The translations under genes were made by a program, and so were the position numbers. From Sphingobacterium sp. UBA4616 (GTDB taxonomy: Bacteria; Bacteroidota; Bacteroidia; Sphingobacteriales; Sphingobacteriaceae), in contig DGIS01000004.1 in assembly GCA_002386525.1 (NCBI GenBank), forward strand, positions 107,492 through 171,491: 64,000 bases of DNA, read 5' to 3'. Shown in pieces: positions 8,413-15,554 of this stretch (positions within the stretch are counted from its first letter, which is position 1; the number at the start of each line of letters is the position of its first letter). The notes beneath the pieces were generated by a model, which had not been told where the DNA came from, did no database searches, and saw only the letters and a program-made list of their open reading frames with translations.

Positions 8413-9426
8413 TTAGCTTGGCCAGTTTTGGCTTAGATATGCCTGCCATATCTTCTTCATCATAATTTCAAAGATGACTTGATCCTTTTTTGATGTAAGT
8501 TTTGGCTCTTTACCCTTGTGTTTTTTGATCAGTACATGATCGGGCAAAATATGGATATTGGAAATTTGGCCATAAGTTAGTTTCGAAACACCATCAGAAG
8601 AGAAAAAGTATAACTTTTTGTTGGTCATCACGATTGAACCGCGCTTGATCAATTTATAGCTCGAATATCCTTTCTCAGAGCGTAATTCAAACCATTTAAT
8701 GTCATTCTCCTCGTATAGGCATATTTCATTCTTAACGATCTCTTGATTTGTTCCCCACCTTTTAAGGGGTTCCATTTCCAATTGCCAGTAGGAAAGGTAT
8801 TTATTGAGCATTTTTTTTGTCGATTTAGACAAAACGATCTGACGTTTTTTTAATGAAGTTTCTAGTTCTGTCATTTCATTAAATGACATCCGTTTTTTTG
8901 CAATAAATGGTCTCACTAAAGCGTCCGTAAATTGCGTGTTCCGTTTGTTTTTAATCTCATTTAGAATCGTATCAGTAATCTCAAAGAATTGGACCAATTT
9001 ATTAAAATAAAGGAAATCAGTATCATCCATCACCTGGTCCTTAAGCAGTTTGATATATACACTATCAATCACATCAATGCCTAATTTTCGACGGTAATAT
9101 GTCGCAGTGTTGTTATCGATGAGTAACAAAGACTGTAAATGCCTTATATTATTCAGCTCTAATTCACTGATGATCCCATTTTTACAGCATTCATGGATAT
9201 AGGTGATATAAAATTCCTCCATATTCAATCCGAAGCTTTTGTATACGGTGGTACCATACTTTGATACGATCAGTTCCATGTCATGGATGCAGACCGATTC
9301 TATTGGTTTATTTGCAAAGAGGTTATTGATTTCTATCACACAATTCTCATCTGGCTCTTGCTTGAACCAACGTTGCAAAAGACTTTTCTTGATGAGCGGT
9401 TTCTTTTCAAATATTTCCTTATTCAT
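8413..9426 (-). CDS. Hypothetical protein with a C-terminal PH/GRAM-like region
   Basis: I place the start at ATG 9426-9424 (MNKEIFEKKPLIKK), giving 337 aa. The longer frame to 9525 merely reads the upstream gene's C-terminal region out of frame. The start overlaps the end of the upstream gene by 8 bp, implying translational coupling. The N-terminal two-thirds is helical and charged, without a recognised domain. The last ~90 residues (IKWFELRSEKGYSSYKLI; GSIVMTNKKLYFFS; KLTYGQISNIHIL) alternate beta strands in the pattern of bacterial PH/GRAM-like domains, ending in a helix (VIFEIMMKKIWQAYL). A peripheral membrane or protein-binding role is plausible but unproven. Confidence 0.65.
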   Translation of the reverse strand: MNKEIFEKKPLIKKSLLQRWFKQEPDENCVIEINNLFANKPIESVCIHDMELIVSKYGTTVYKSFGLNMEEFYITYIHECCKNGIISELELNNIRHLQSLLLIDNNTATYYRRKLGIDVIDSVYIKLLKDQVMDDTDFLYFNKLVQFFEITDTILNEIKNKRNTQFTDALVRPFIAKKRMSFNEMTELETSLKKRQIVLSKSTKKMLNKYLSYWQLEMEPLKRWGTNQEIVKNEICLYEENDIKWFELRSEKGYSSYKLIKRGSIVMTNKKLYFFSSDGVSKLTYGQISNIHILPDHVLIKKHKGKEPKLTSKKDQVIFEIMMKKIWQAYLSQNWPS

Positions 9427-10345
9427 ATTGTCTGTATTCTTGATATATGGGATCATTCCAGTTACATACACCACCATGCCAGGAGCAGGCACCCCGGCCC
9501 CGTGCGTTAGATGTGGTGCCGTCACAACATCTTGTCACGTAGCCGATAATCCTCTTTCTTAAGGGATTGATTGTATTATATAATCTTTGAGCTGCGGTCG
9601 ACCCAAGCTCTATCGCTATATTGAGGTCGTTGACAGCTTCCTGTGGCTGCCTTAGCTTTTGGTAGCATATCGCACGCCGATAGTAATGGTCAACATTTTT
9701 ATCTTGTGCTATTAGGTCATCCAATTTGCCTAAAGCATCTCTATAGTTTTTGTGTTTGATTAATAAGTCTATCTGCAGCGACCTTAAAGTATTGCGCTTA
9801 TTTGATAATTTATCTAGTTCATCGCTAAACTTGGCAAAAGTGTTTGCTCGATCAATTAAACGAAGGGATCTGTCGATATCTCTCGATGGAGTATCCAGCA
9901 GTTTCAAGTAATAATGAAGACTATCTTTTCGGATAGCTTCATTTTTTTCCTCCAGTTCTTTCTTGTGTTTTTCAGCCTGTGCCAATAATGCTCTTTCCTG
10001 TTCTTTTTGCAGCTGAAAGTGATGGCTCGCGATGCTAACTGGAATTGAAAAGATTATTAGAAGTCCAGTAATAAAGAGTTTTACTTTGGGAACCAGCTTG
10101 ACGCGAAGCAGATTTTCCCATCCTGATTCAGTCGCGGGAATAAAAAGCGTTGATATAGCGGCCAAGATCAATCCCGTTAATAGGTTATTAGCAAGCACGA
10201 AAGCGGATAGCATAATACCACTGGATAGCAGAATTTTCCACAAGGAGAATGTCTTTGTGTCTTTTTGGCTGCTTGATCCGTGGAAGATATCTTTAAATAT
10301 CTTTTTGCTAGGCGATATCAACCCACTTACATATCTTCTGTTCAT
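9419..10345 (-). CDS. Membrane TPR protein with Cys-rich DUF3761-like tail
   Basis: This 308-aa protein has hydrophobic helices at about residues 36-70 and 89-106. A coiled coil (~110-140) and a TPR-like helical region (~145-260; YRDALGKLDDLIAQDK; YYRRAICYQKLRQPQEAVNDL) follow. The C-terminal segment TRCCDGTTSNARGRGACSW continues to HGGVCNW. The CxDGT...GACSxHGGV pattern matches the short DUF3761 family as I know it, with four Cys that could bind metal or form disulfides. The stop overlaps the downstream PH-like gene by 8 bp, so the products are probably made together. The function of the pair is unknown. This is a single coding frame with no sign of damage. Confidence 0.68.
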   Translation of the reverse strand: MNRRYVSGLISPSKKIFKDIFHGSSSQKDTKTFSLWKILLSSGIMLSAFVLANNLLTGLILAAISTLFIPATESGWENLLRVKLVPKVKLFITGLLIIFSIPVSIASHHFQLQKEQERALLAQAEKHKKELEEKNEAIRKDSLHYYLKLLDTPSRDIDRSLRLIDRANTFAKFSDELDKLSNKRNTLRSLQIDLLIKHKNYRDALGKLDDLIAQDKNVDHYYRRAICYQKLRQPQEAVNDLNIAIELGSTAAQRLYNTINPLRKRIIGYVTRCCDGTTSNARGRGACSWHGGVCNWNDPIYQEYRQYE

Positions 10346-10392
10346 GATATTAAATATTTTCGGCGCGAAAAATAAATTAGCTAAGTTTATAG

Positions 10393-10427
10393 GAAAAAAT
10401 CGCTTAAGAAACCTTTTCTTAAGCGAT
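10393..10427 (-). terminator. Terminator of the HsdR-N-like gene
   Basis: ATCGCTTAAGAAA (10399-10411) pairs with TTTCTTAAGCGAT (10415-10427). Read on the minus strand the stem is followed by six T's, so it ends transcription from the gene at 10459-11538. Confidence 0.8.
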
Positions 10428-10458
10428 AACCAGATTATTGCGATAAATGAACTGTATT

Positions 10459-11538
10459 TTATTCATAGTTTTTTAGTGCATCCGCAATTTCCTGCCGATA
10501 ATTATAGATCTCGTCCAGAGAGGTTAAGAGCTTTTTGACTCCCTTATCTTTTCCTTCTGAAAATACCTCTAGATATTTATTTGTCGAATTGAAATGTAGA
10601 CGTGCTAGCGGCTTCCGATTATTATCATCGAGTAATATACCGAAGTAGGATTGTGTATCCCGGAAGGCGATGCGCGAAGAGGGGATATGTTCCCGCAAAA
10701 TTGCTTTGACGATTTGTGAACCTTCGATTTCTTCCTCCGTTGTAATGATTTTATTCTCGTTTCCAACGTTCTCATCTATGGGGTCAAGATCTGGAGCAAC
10801 TTTTGGCGGAATGGCATCATTGATGCTCAATGCAGTCTTCAGTCTTGAATTTATGGATTCATTGATCGATGATGAAAGTGCCTTTTGGGTATATTCTTTA
10901 AACGCTGCCATTCTTGAGGCAATAAGCGGTTTTTCGAAAAACCTGCTCACCAATAATTTCACAAGTTCATCAGATGGACCTTGTAATTCCTTTTCAAATT
11001 CTTTGCGTATAGCTTTAATGTATTTTAATCCCTCTGCGGAATCCAATATCCCTTCGAGATGATATCCATTTTTCGTGAACTTCTCTAGGATCTTGATATT
11101 GGAATCTTTGAGATTGGAGAGGTCTAAGGTGAAAAAAGGTTTTTCGTCCATGATATTTGGCTTCTCCAGATCAGCGTAAAAGTTATAGATATGTCCATTG
11201 GTCAATACGCCGAATCTGGCTTTAGAAACATGAAAATATCGATGCAACTGTGAATTGTGCGCATCCGCTGTTTCTTTCCAATGTTTACATTCGATGATCA
11301 GAATCGGTTCATTATCTTTCTTGATAACATAGTCTACCTTTTCTCCCTTTTTGGTACCAATATCACAGATAAATTCAGGGATAACTTCGGTGGGGTTGAA
11401 GATATCATAACCCAAAATCTGAATAAAGGGCATAACAAATGCATTTTTGGTTGCCTCTTCGGTACTTATTTGATCCTTAAGATTACCTACACGTTGATGT
11501 AGCTGCTCCAGTTTGAGTCGTAGATCGTTTTCCATCAT
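10459..11538 (-). CDS. HsdR N-terminal-like (PD-(D/E)xK) nuclease-domain protein
   Basis: This 359-aa protein matches the orphan family related to the N-terminal domain of type I restriction endonuclease R subunits. It begins with a coiled helix and TEEATKNAFVMPFIQILGYD. The nuclease core follows, with VDY (Asp69) and IIECKHW (Glu83-x-Lys85), the D...ExK signature. The C-terminal ~90 residues (SRIAFRDTQSYFGILLDD; KYLEVF) form a small beta-rich region seen in related proteins. There is no helicase motor and no modification or specificity subunit nearby, so it is not a full restriction system; such orphans are common in Bacteroidota. It is transcribed away from the DUF4236 gene, and a perfect palindrome of the shared type lies 52 bp upstream. 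Confidence 0.78.
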   Translation of the reverse strand: MMENDLRLKLEQLHQRVGNLKDQISTEEATKNAFVMPFIQILGYDIFNPTEVIPEFICDIGTKKGEKVDYVIKKDNEPILIIECKHWKETADAHNSQLHRYFHVSKARFGVLTNGHIYNFYADLEKPNIMDEKPFFTLDLSNLKDSNIKILEKFTKNGYHLEGILDSAEGLKYIKAIRKEFEKELQGPSDELVKLLVSRFFEKPLIASRMAAFKEYTQKALSSSINESINSRLKTALSINDAIPPKVAPDLDPIDENVGNENKIITTEEEIEGSQIVKAILREHIPSSRIAFRDTQSYFGILLDDNNRKPLARLHFNSTNKYLEVFSEGKDKGVKKLLTSLDEIYNYRQEIADALKNYE

Positions 11539-11589
11539 GTTAATAATATTTGATTACATCCAAATTTAAAGAGCGTTCCTATGAGATAG

Positions 11590-11605
11590 TTACGGGTTCC
11601 CGTAA
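11590..11605. promoter_or_regulatory. Palindromic operator-like motif, copy 3 (variant centre)
   Basis: TTACGGGTTCCCGTAA is a perfect palindrome with the same TACGG/CCGTA arms and a different centre. It lies 52 bp upstream of the minus-strand HsdR-N-like gene, in a divergent promoter region. Confidence 0.45.
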
Positions 11606-11661
11606 TGCTGAACCGCATGTTTTGAAATGATGTATCACTCTAACCGAGGTGAAGTTTCCTT

Positions 11662-11675
11662 TATGGGAAACCGTA
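11662..11675. promoter_or_regulatory. Palindromic operator-like motif, copy 4 (one mismatch)
   Basis: TATGGGAAACCGTA differs from the 688 copy at one base. It lies 70 bp upstream of the DUF4236 start on the plus strand. Confidence 0.42.
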
Positions 11676-11744
11676 AAAAAAGACTGCATATGGGCTATAA
11701 ATTTGTTTTCAATTATTAACTATAAACATCTTAAATACAAAACA

Positions 11745-12899
11745 ATGGCTTGGACTTTTAGAAGAAGAGTGAAGATCGTCCCCGGGGTACATCTAAACTT
11801 TAGTAAGAGCGGTATCTCTACATCAATTGGGGTAAAAGGGGCAAATATGACCTTTGGTACCAATGGTACTTATTTAAATACAGGAATACCGGTATTGGGA
11901 ATTTATAATAGGCAGAAAGTAAACGGGAACGGTTCACCATCTTCTTCTCCCGTAGTGCTGGATACTTCGCCTGCGACACTGCCATATGTAGCTCCGGTCG
12001 AAGCACAAAATCGAGGTAATATTTTTAGCGCCGATATTCATGAGATCACGAGCCAGGATATGGCGGGCATAAAAGAGGCAATTTTACTGGCTCGGGAGCA
12101 GCGTTTATCCTTAGAGAAAGATCTTGTTGAAATTAATGCAGCGATCAAATCCACGAAGAACAAAAAACTTATGAGCTACCTTTTGCTTTATGGATTGATC
12201 AAAAAATCAATACCGGCGCGGATGAATGAAGATCTTAATGCGCAGGAAGAAGCTATCAAGCAGACAAACGAGCAAATAGAGGCCTCTTTTGTTGATTTAC
12301 AAGTTGATTTTGACCTTGAGTTAAAGCAAAAATATGACGTCTTGGTCTCTAGTTTTATCAACTTGGCGAAAAGTCAGAAAATATGGGACGTGACAAGTGC
12401 TCATTATGAGGATCGTGCCATTACTCGATCGTCGGCCAGCACCGTTGTAAGCAGAACTGATGTTCGATTTGGATTGAAGTCGATCCCTGAATTTAAATCC
12501 GATATAAAAGCATTGTATTTCCAGAATGCAAATGGCGCAGATCTCTACATCTATCCAAGTTTTATCGTTATGTACAGCAGATCCAAAGAGTTTGCTATTA
12601 TCGGTTTGGACGAAATTAGCTTACAACAGCATGCGGTAAGATTTACAGAGACGCAGGGTGTTCCAGCAGATTCAAAGACTATTGATATGACGTGGGCTAA
12701 GGTTAATAAAGATGGGAGCAGGGATAAAAGGTTTACCGGTAATTATCAAATACCTGTAGTACGCTATGGCGAAATTAAATTAAGAACTGCCACTGGGGTT
12801 AATGAAGAATATGAGTTCAGTAATTATGAAGCAACCGAGGCATTTGCAAATGCTTTTACTGAATATCAGCGTTCGGTAAGTCAGCTCGTCCAATGCTAG
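11745..12899 (+). CDS. DUF4236 domain protein
   Basis: I start at ATG 11745 (MAWTFRRRVKIVPGVHLNF), giving 384 aa, because the DUF4236 domain begins exactly there; the frame to 11649 only adds upstream sequence. DUF4236 (residues ~1-55) is recognisable by NFSKSGISTSIGVKGANMTF and YLNTGIPVLGIY. A coiled-coil region (~105-190) follows. The C-terminal part contains a beta-rich, possibly PH-like module (DLYIYPSFIVMYSRSKEFAIIG). The molecular role of DUF4236 is not established. The next gene follows after 29 bp, so they may form an operon. Two palindromes lie in the divergent promoter region upstream. Confidence 0.8.
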   Translation: MAWTFRRRVKIVPGVHLNFSKSGISTSIGVKGANMTFGTNGTYLNTGIPVLGIYNRQKVNGNGSPSSSPVVLDTSPATLPYVAPVEAQNRGNIFSADIHEITSQDMAGIKEAILLAREQRLSLEKDLVEINAAIKSTKNKKLMSYLLLYGLIKKSIPARMNEDLNAQEEAIKQTNEQIEASFVDLQVDFDLELKQKYDVLVSSFINLAKSQKIWDVTSAHYEDRAITRSSASTVVSRTDVRFGLKSIPEFKSDIKALYFQNANGADLYIYPSFIVMYSRSKEFAIIGLDEISLQQHAVRFTETQGVPADSKTIDMTWAKVNKDGSRDKRFTGNYQIPVVRYGEIKLRTATGVNEEYEFSNYEATEAFANAFTEYQRSVSQLVQC

Positions 12900-12928
12900 G
12901 AAAATATAAACTTTAAAAAACTAACAAC

Positions 12929-13432
12929 ATGCAACAAGAACGACAACACGGCAATGCCGAGAGTTTCTCAAGGAAATCGGGAACTCTAATGAGCAAACAG
13001 TTTCTTCCCATTGGAGAAGTCAAATCTGTAAAGATCCAAGTCGTGCAGTACAAGGATTTAATTAATGAAAATAAGGAACAGGCGATTCGTTTTGAATACG
13101 AATACTACGATAGTTATTTAGATCAGATGGAAACCAAGCTAGGCTCATTGGATAAGGATGAACTAGAAGGACTTATAAAATCCATTAATATTATGAGAAC
13201 GGTCGTTTTTAATTCATTTCCTGAACACTATACTGAAGTAGGTTTTGTCAGTAGAACTGGATTTAAGGCTGGATGTTATTCTATGCCCGGAGATTGGAAA
13301 TTCTATTTGCAGTTAGATCAATATGATGACCGCTCTTACATTTGGCTCAATAAAGAGGATTCGGCGACAATTTTAAATATTTTAGATCAATCTAACGAAA
13401 GGTTACTAATGCTAGGTAACAACGTTGATTAG
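12929..13432 (+). CDS. Hypothetical protein, cytosolic paralogue of the 14235-14783 product
   Basis: This 167-aa protein has no signal peptide or membrane helix; it is probably cytosolic. It shares a layout with the exported protein encoded at 14235-14783. In both, a leading FEYEYYDSY/YFYQIEKQG strand is followed by a helix. A GF(K/Q)xGxY strand comes next (TGFKAGCYSM here, DGFQVGYYVS there), then WKFYLQLDQYDDRSYIWL here against WYIKLEQYGSDATLFI there. This shared pattern suggests one fold with two cell locations. No catalytic motif is visible. It lies 29 bp after the DUF4236 gene on the same strand and is followed by a strong terminator. Confidence 0.62.
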   Translation: MQQERQHGNAESFSRKSGTLMSKQFLPIGEVKSVKIQVVQYKDLINENKEQAIRFEYEYYDSYLDQMETKLGSLDKDELEGLIKSINIMRTVVFNSFPEHYTEVGFVSRTGFKAGCYSMPGDWKFYLQLDQYDDRSYIWLNKEDSATILNILDQSNERLLMLGNNVD

Positions 13433-13442
13433 TCATTGTTTT

Positions 13443-13480
13443 TTTCATACAGAGTTGATAACATGAAACTCTGTATGAAA
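13443..13480. terminator. Terminator between convergent genes
   Basis: TTTCATACAGAGTT (13443-13456) and AACTCTGTATGAAA (13467-13480) form a 14-bp stem. It separates the plus-strand gene ending at 13432 from the minus-strand gene ending at 13508. Confidence 0.75.
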
Positions 13481-13507
13481 CATTTTTATATGAGTGTTGG
13501 CCATCTT

Positions 13508-14185
13508 TTAGATATATTGGTTGATTTCATTGACTATCTCAATCAATGGAGATTTTATTCTTTTATTCCCTAACTGTGCATACGATAAAATATTGATCGT
13601 AGTGACGTCAAAAGCTATACAAAAATTGGTAGCCACTTCAAAACTGTCCGAATAGTTTAGCTCTAGATAACGGTACAATATGTCTGTAATCATTGACAGT
13701 TCATCTTGCGTAAAACCATCTAATTTGGCGACAAACCATATCGCGCCAATTTTTTTGACGCCATTATCTTCAAAAAGAAAAACGTGATTTGGTTTCGCGT
13801 ATAATGGTAATTTTTTTAATACAACAATAGATTGTTTTTTTGATCGCTTTTGAAATTGAAACTTTTTTGGCTTTAACTGGGCAAAGTCGAATTCTTCAAA
13901 TTTTTGAAGGATATGAATGTTTCTTTGAAACATGTTTTTGGTTATTTTAGCATCGCTGTTTTCAATTTTCTCTAGTAGTTCGTCAATCTTTTCACCTATT
14001 TCAATGTTGTTACCTACCTCAAATGCTCTGCTAATACAGCTTACCGCTGATATCCAATAGTCGCCACCACCCTCAGACTTTTCGGGTTTTATCTTAGGTT
14101 TTTTTAGTTTTTCTACTAATGTCCGGCGGCCTTTTGGGGTTTTTCTGTTAAACTCGACCAAATGGGAAATCGTTATTTTATCCAT
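13508..14185 (-). CDS. Hypothetical protein
   Basis: This 225-aa soluble protein is basic at its N-terminal part (KTPKGRRTLVEKLKKPKIKPEK), followed by a helical segment and a mixed C-terminal half. There is no signal peptide, membrane helix or catalytic signature I can name. The Lys/Arg-rich first 40 residues could contact nucleic acid, but this is not evidence of function. It is downstream of, and on the same strand as, the exported paralogue gene (49-bp gap), so co-transcription is possible. Confidence 0.6.
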   Translation of the reverse strand: MDKITISHLVEFNRKTPKGRRTLVEKLKKPKIKPEKSEGGGDYWISAVSCISRAFEVGNNIEIGEKIDELLEKIENSDAKITKNMFQRNIHILQKFEEFDFAQLKPKKFQFQKRSKKQSIVVLKKLPLYAKPNHVFLFEDNGVKKIGAIWFVAKLDGFTQDELSMITDILYRYLELNYSDSFEVATNFCIAFDVTTINILSYAQLGNKRIKSPLIEIVNEINQYI

Positions 14186-14234
14186 GAGTATTAGATTTTA
14201 ATTGTATGATCTGTTATTTTTTTTGTAGTCTCGT

Positions 14235-14783
14235 TTACTTTTTAAGTTCGTCCATTTTAGTTTTTGCATTCGCAAAAGCTGTTTCTATGGTCTCACTTTG
14301 ATCAATGAATAATGTAGCGTCAGATCCATATTGTTCAAGCTTAATATACCAAGTCGCTTTTCCTTTACTTACGTAATAGCCAACTTGAAATCCGTCGACG
14401 GTGATAAACTTATTTTCTAGATAATCTGGATTTGAAGCGATGTCATTGTCTACCTGGCCTTTTAATGCAGTAAGTGCTTTTAATATTTCAATTAGATCAC
14501 TGTATTCAATAGAGGCCACCTTGTCGCCATATTGTCCTTGTTTTTCGATCTGATAAAAGTATCCCATTGCGTTGCCACTTATTATCTTACGAATTTTTGT
14601 TTCACAAGAATTGTATGTCGTTTTTAGTTTTGGAAGTCTTGTCTCTACAAATTTGGTAATAGTGCCTGTTTTCGAGACAAAAAGATCCATTTTTGTTTTT
14701 TCGGCTTCTTTCTTTGTTTCTTGTGCCTGGCTCGTTGCTAACATGCTAACGAATGTAATAGGAATTAGTAATTGTTTAATCAT
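14235..14783 (-). CDS. Secreted hypothetical protein, exported paralogue of the 12929-13432 product
   Basis: I choose ATG 14783-14781 (MIKQLLIPITFVSML), giving 182 aa, because it starts a clear Sec signal peptide ending near TSQAQ; a start at 14810 would put nine extra residues before it. The mature protein contains the same ordered blocks as the cytosolic protein at 12929-13432: a YFYQIEKQ strand, an acidic helix, DGFQVGYYVS, and WYIKLEQYGSDATLFI, then a terminal helix. It is probably periplasmic. A near-perfect copy of the shared palindrome is 55 bp upstream. The function is unknown. Confidence 0.65.
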   Translation of the reverse strand: MIKQLLIPITFVSMLATSQAQETKKEAEKTKMDLFVSKTGTITKFVETRLPKLKTTYNSCETKIRKIISGNAMGYFYQIEKQGQYGDKVASIEYSDLIEILKALTALKGQVDNDIASNPDYLENKFITVDGFQVGYYVSKGKATWYIKLEQYGSDATLFIDQSETIETAFANAKTKMDELKK

Positions 14784-14837
14784 GAGTATCTTGAGTGTTT
14801 GACTGAACAAATTTACCGCGCATTTAAGTTGCTATGC

Positions 14838-14851
14838 TACGGGAAACCATA
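14838..14851. promoter_or_regulatory. Palindromic operator-like motif, copy 5 (one mismatch)
   Basis: TACGGGAAACCATA differs from the 688 copy at one base. It lies 55 bp upstream of the secreted minus-strand gene and just before the first NTF2-family leader. Confidence 0.42.
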
Positions 14852-14875
14852 ACCTAATTAAGAAATAGATAAATA

Positions 14876-15011
14876 TTTCACCTCCCCATTCCCGCCATTC
14901 ACCGAGTTTTCCCGATCGTTAGTCTAAAGCCGATAGGCTAGGAGCGTGTTGTGTCGTAGTTTTGAGTCAACAAATAAGAACAGATAAACTAACACTATAA
15001 AAAAAGACATT
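14876..15011 (+). repeat. NTF2-family 5' leader module, copy 1
   Basis: The block starts TTTCACCTCCCCATTCCCGC and includes GTCTAAAGCCGATAGGCTAG and GTAGTTTTGAGTCAACAAAT, ending GACATT immediately before ATG. Near-identical blocks precede the family copies at 16744, 31183, 33248 and 46012. It presumably contains the promoter and 5' UTR. AAAGCCGATAGGCTA can form a small hairpin. Confidence 0.75.
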
Positions 15012-15458
15012 ATGAAAACGCTAGTAAAAACATTCGCCGCAGCAGCCCTAATCGCAGTATCAACTTTCGCTATGGCAGCTGAAGGACCTGGAGCAAAAGC
15101 AACAAAAGCTAACGTTAACCTTTCTACAGCAGATTTCGCTTTAGAGCACTACGTTGCGGTAACCACAGAGGGAGAATCAGCAGGGGTAGAGCAGTTATTT
15201 GCTGAAGATTTCAGCCAAAAGATCCAAGCCTCCAACACCCAAAAACACAGCCGTAACGAAGTGGTTAAATCCTTGAAAAAACAAAAAGGCGAAAGGCTGA
15301 ACTGTGCAGTAAGCACTGATATCATCGAGGAATCGGCAGACTATATGGTGGCTAAAGTGACGTTGAAATTTGAAAACTTCACCAAGACTGATCTGGTTAC
15401 TTTTGAGCGTGTGAGCAATGACTGGAAAGTATCCCAATCGATCAATTCGTATAAATAG
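15012..15458 (+). CDS. Secreted NTF2-like protein, family copy 1 (intact)
   Basis: This 148-aa protein has a Sec signal peptide (MKTLVKTFAAAALIAVSTF, cleavage near AMA-AEG), so it is exported. The mature part fits an NTF2-like/SnoaL-type alpha+beta fold, with a helix (ADFALEHYVAVTTEG), LFAEDF, then strands MVAKVTLKFENFTKTDLVTF and a closing WKVSQSINSYK. No catalytic residues can be assigned; such small secreted NTF2-like proteins are common in Bacteroidota and poorly characterised. It is one of five related copies in the window (the others near 16.9, 31.4, 33.3 and 46.2 kb); only this one and the 31389 copy are complete. The same leader and 3' hairpins accompany the copies. Confidence 0.8.
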   Translation: MKTLVKTFAAAALIAVSTFAMAAEGPGAKATKANVNLSTADFALEHYVAVTTEGESAGVEQLFAEDFSQKIQASNTQKHSRNEVVKSLKKQKGERLNCAVSTDIIEESADYMVAKVTLKFENFTKTDLVTFERVSNDWKVSQSINSYK

Positions 15459-15467
15459 TATCCAATA

Positions 15468-15550
15468 ACTAGTGGTTTGTCAGTAATAAAAGACAAACCA
15501 CTAGTGGAATCATATGTTTATTAAGGCCACGTCGTGAGATGTGGCTTTTG
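15468..15550 (+). terminator. 3' hairpin plus GNRA-loop terminator of family copy 1
   Basis: ACTAGTGGTTTGTC (15468-15481) pairs perfectly with GACAAACCACTAGT (15492-15505). A second stem, GCCACGTC/GATGTGGC (15526-15545), encloses a GTGA tetraloop and runs into T's. The second stem recurs after the other family copies and acts as the terminator for both this gene and, roughly, the convergent Fic gene. Confidence 0.8.
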
Positions 15551-15554
15551 CAGT

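Noticed and set aside
8413..9525. Longer 370-aa reading of the PH-like gene
   Set aside because: The first 33 residues would be read from DNA encoding the Cys-rich tail of the upstream gene in another frame; the ATG at 9426 is the sensible start.
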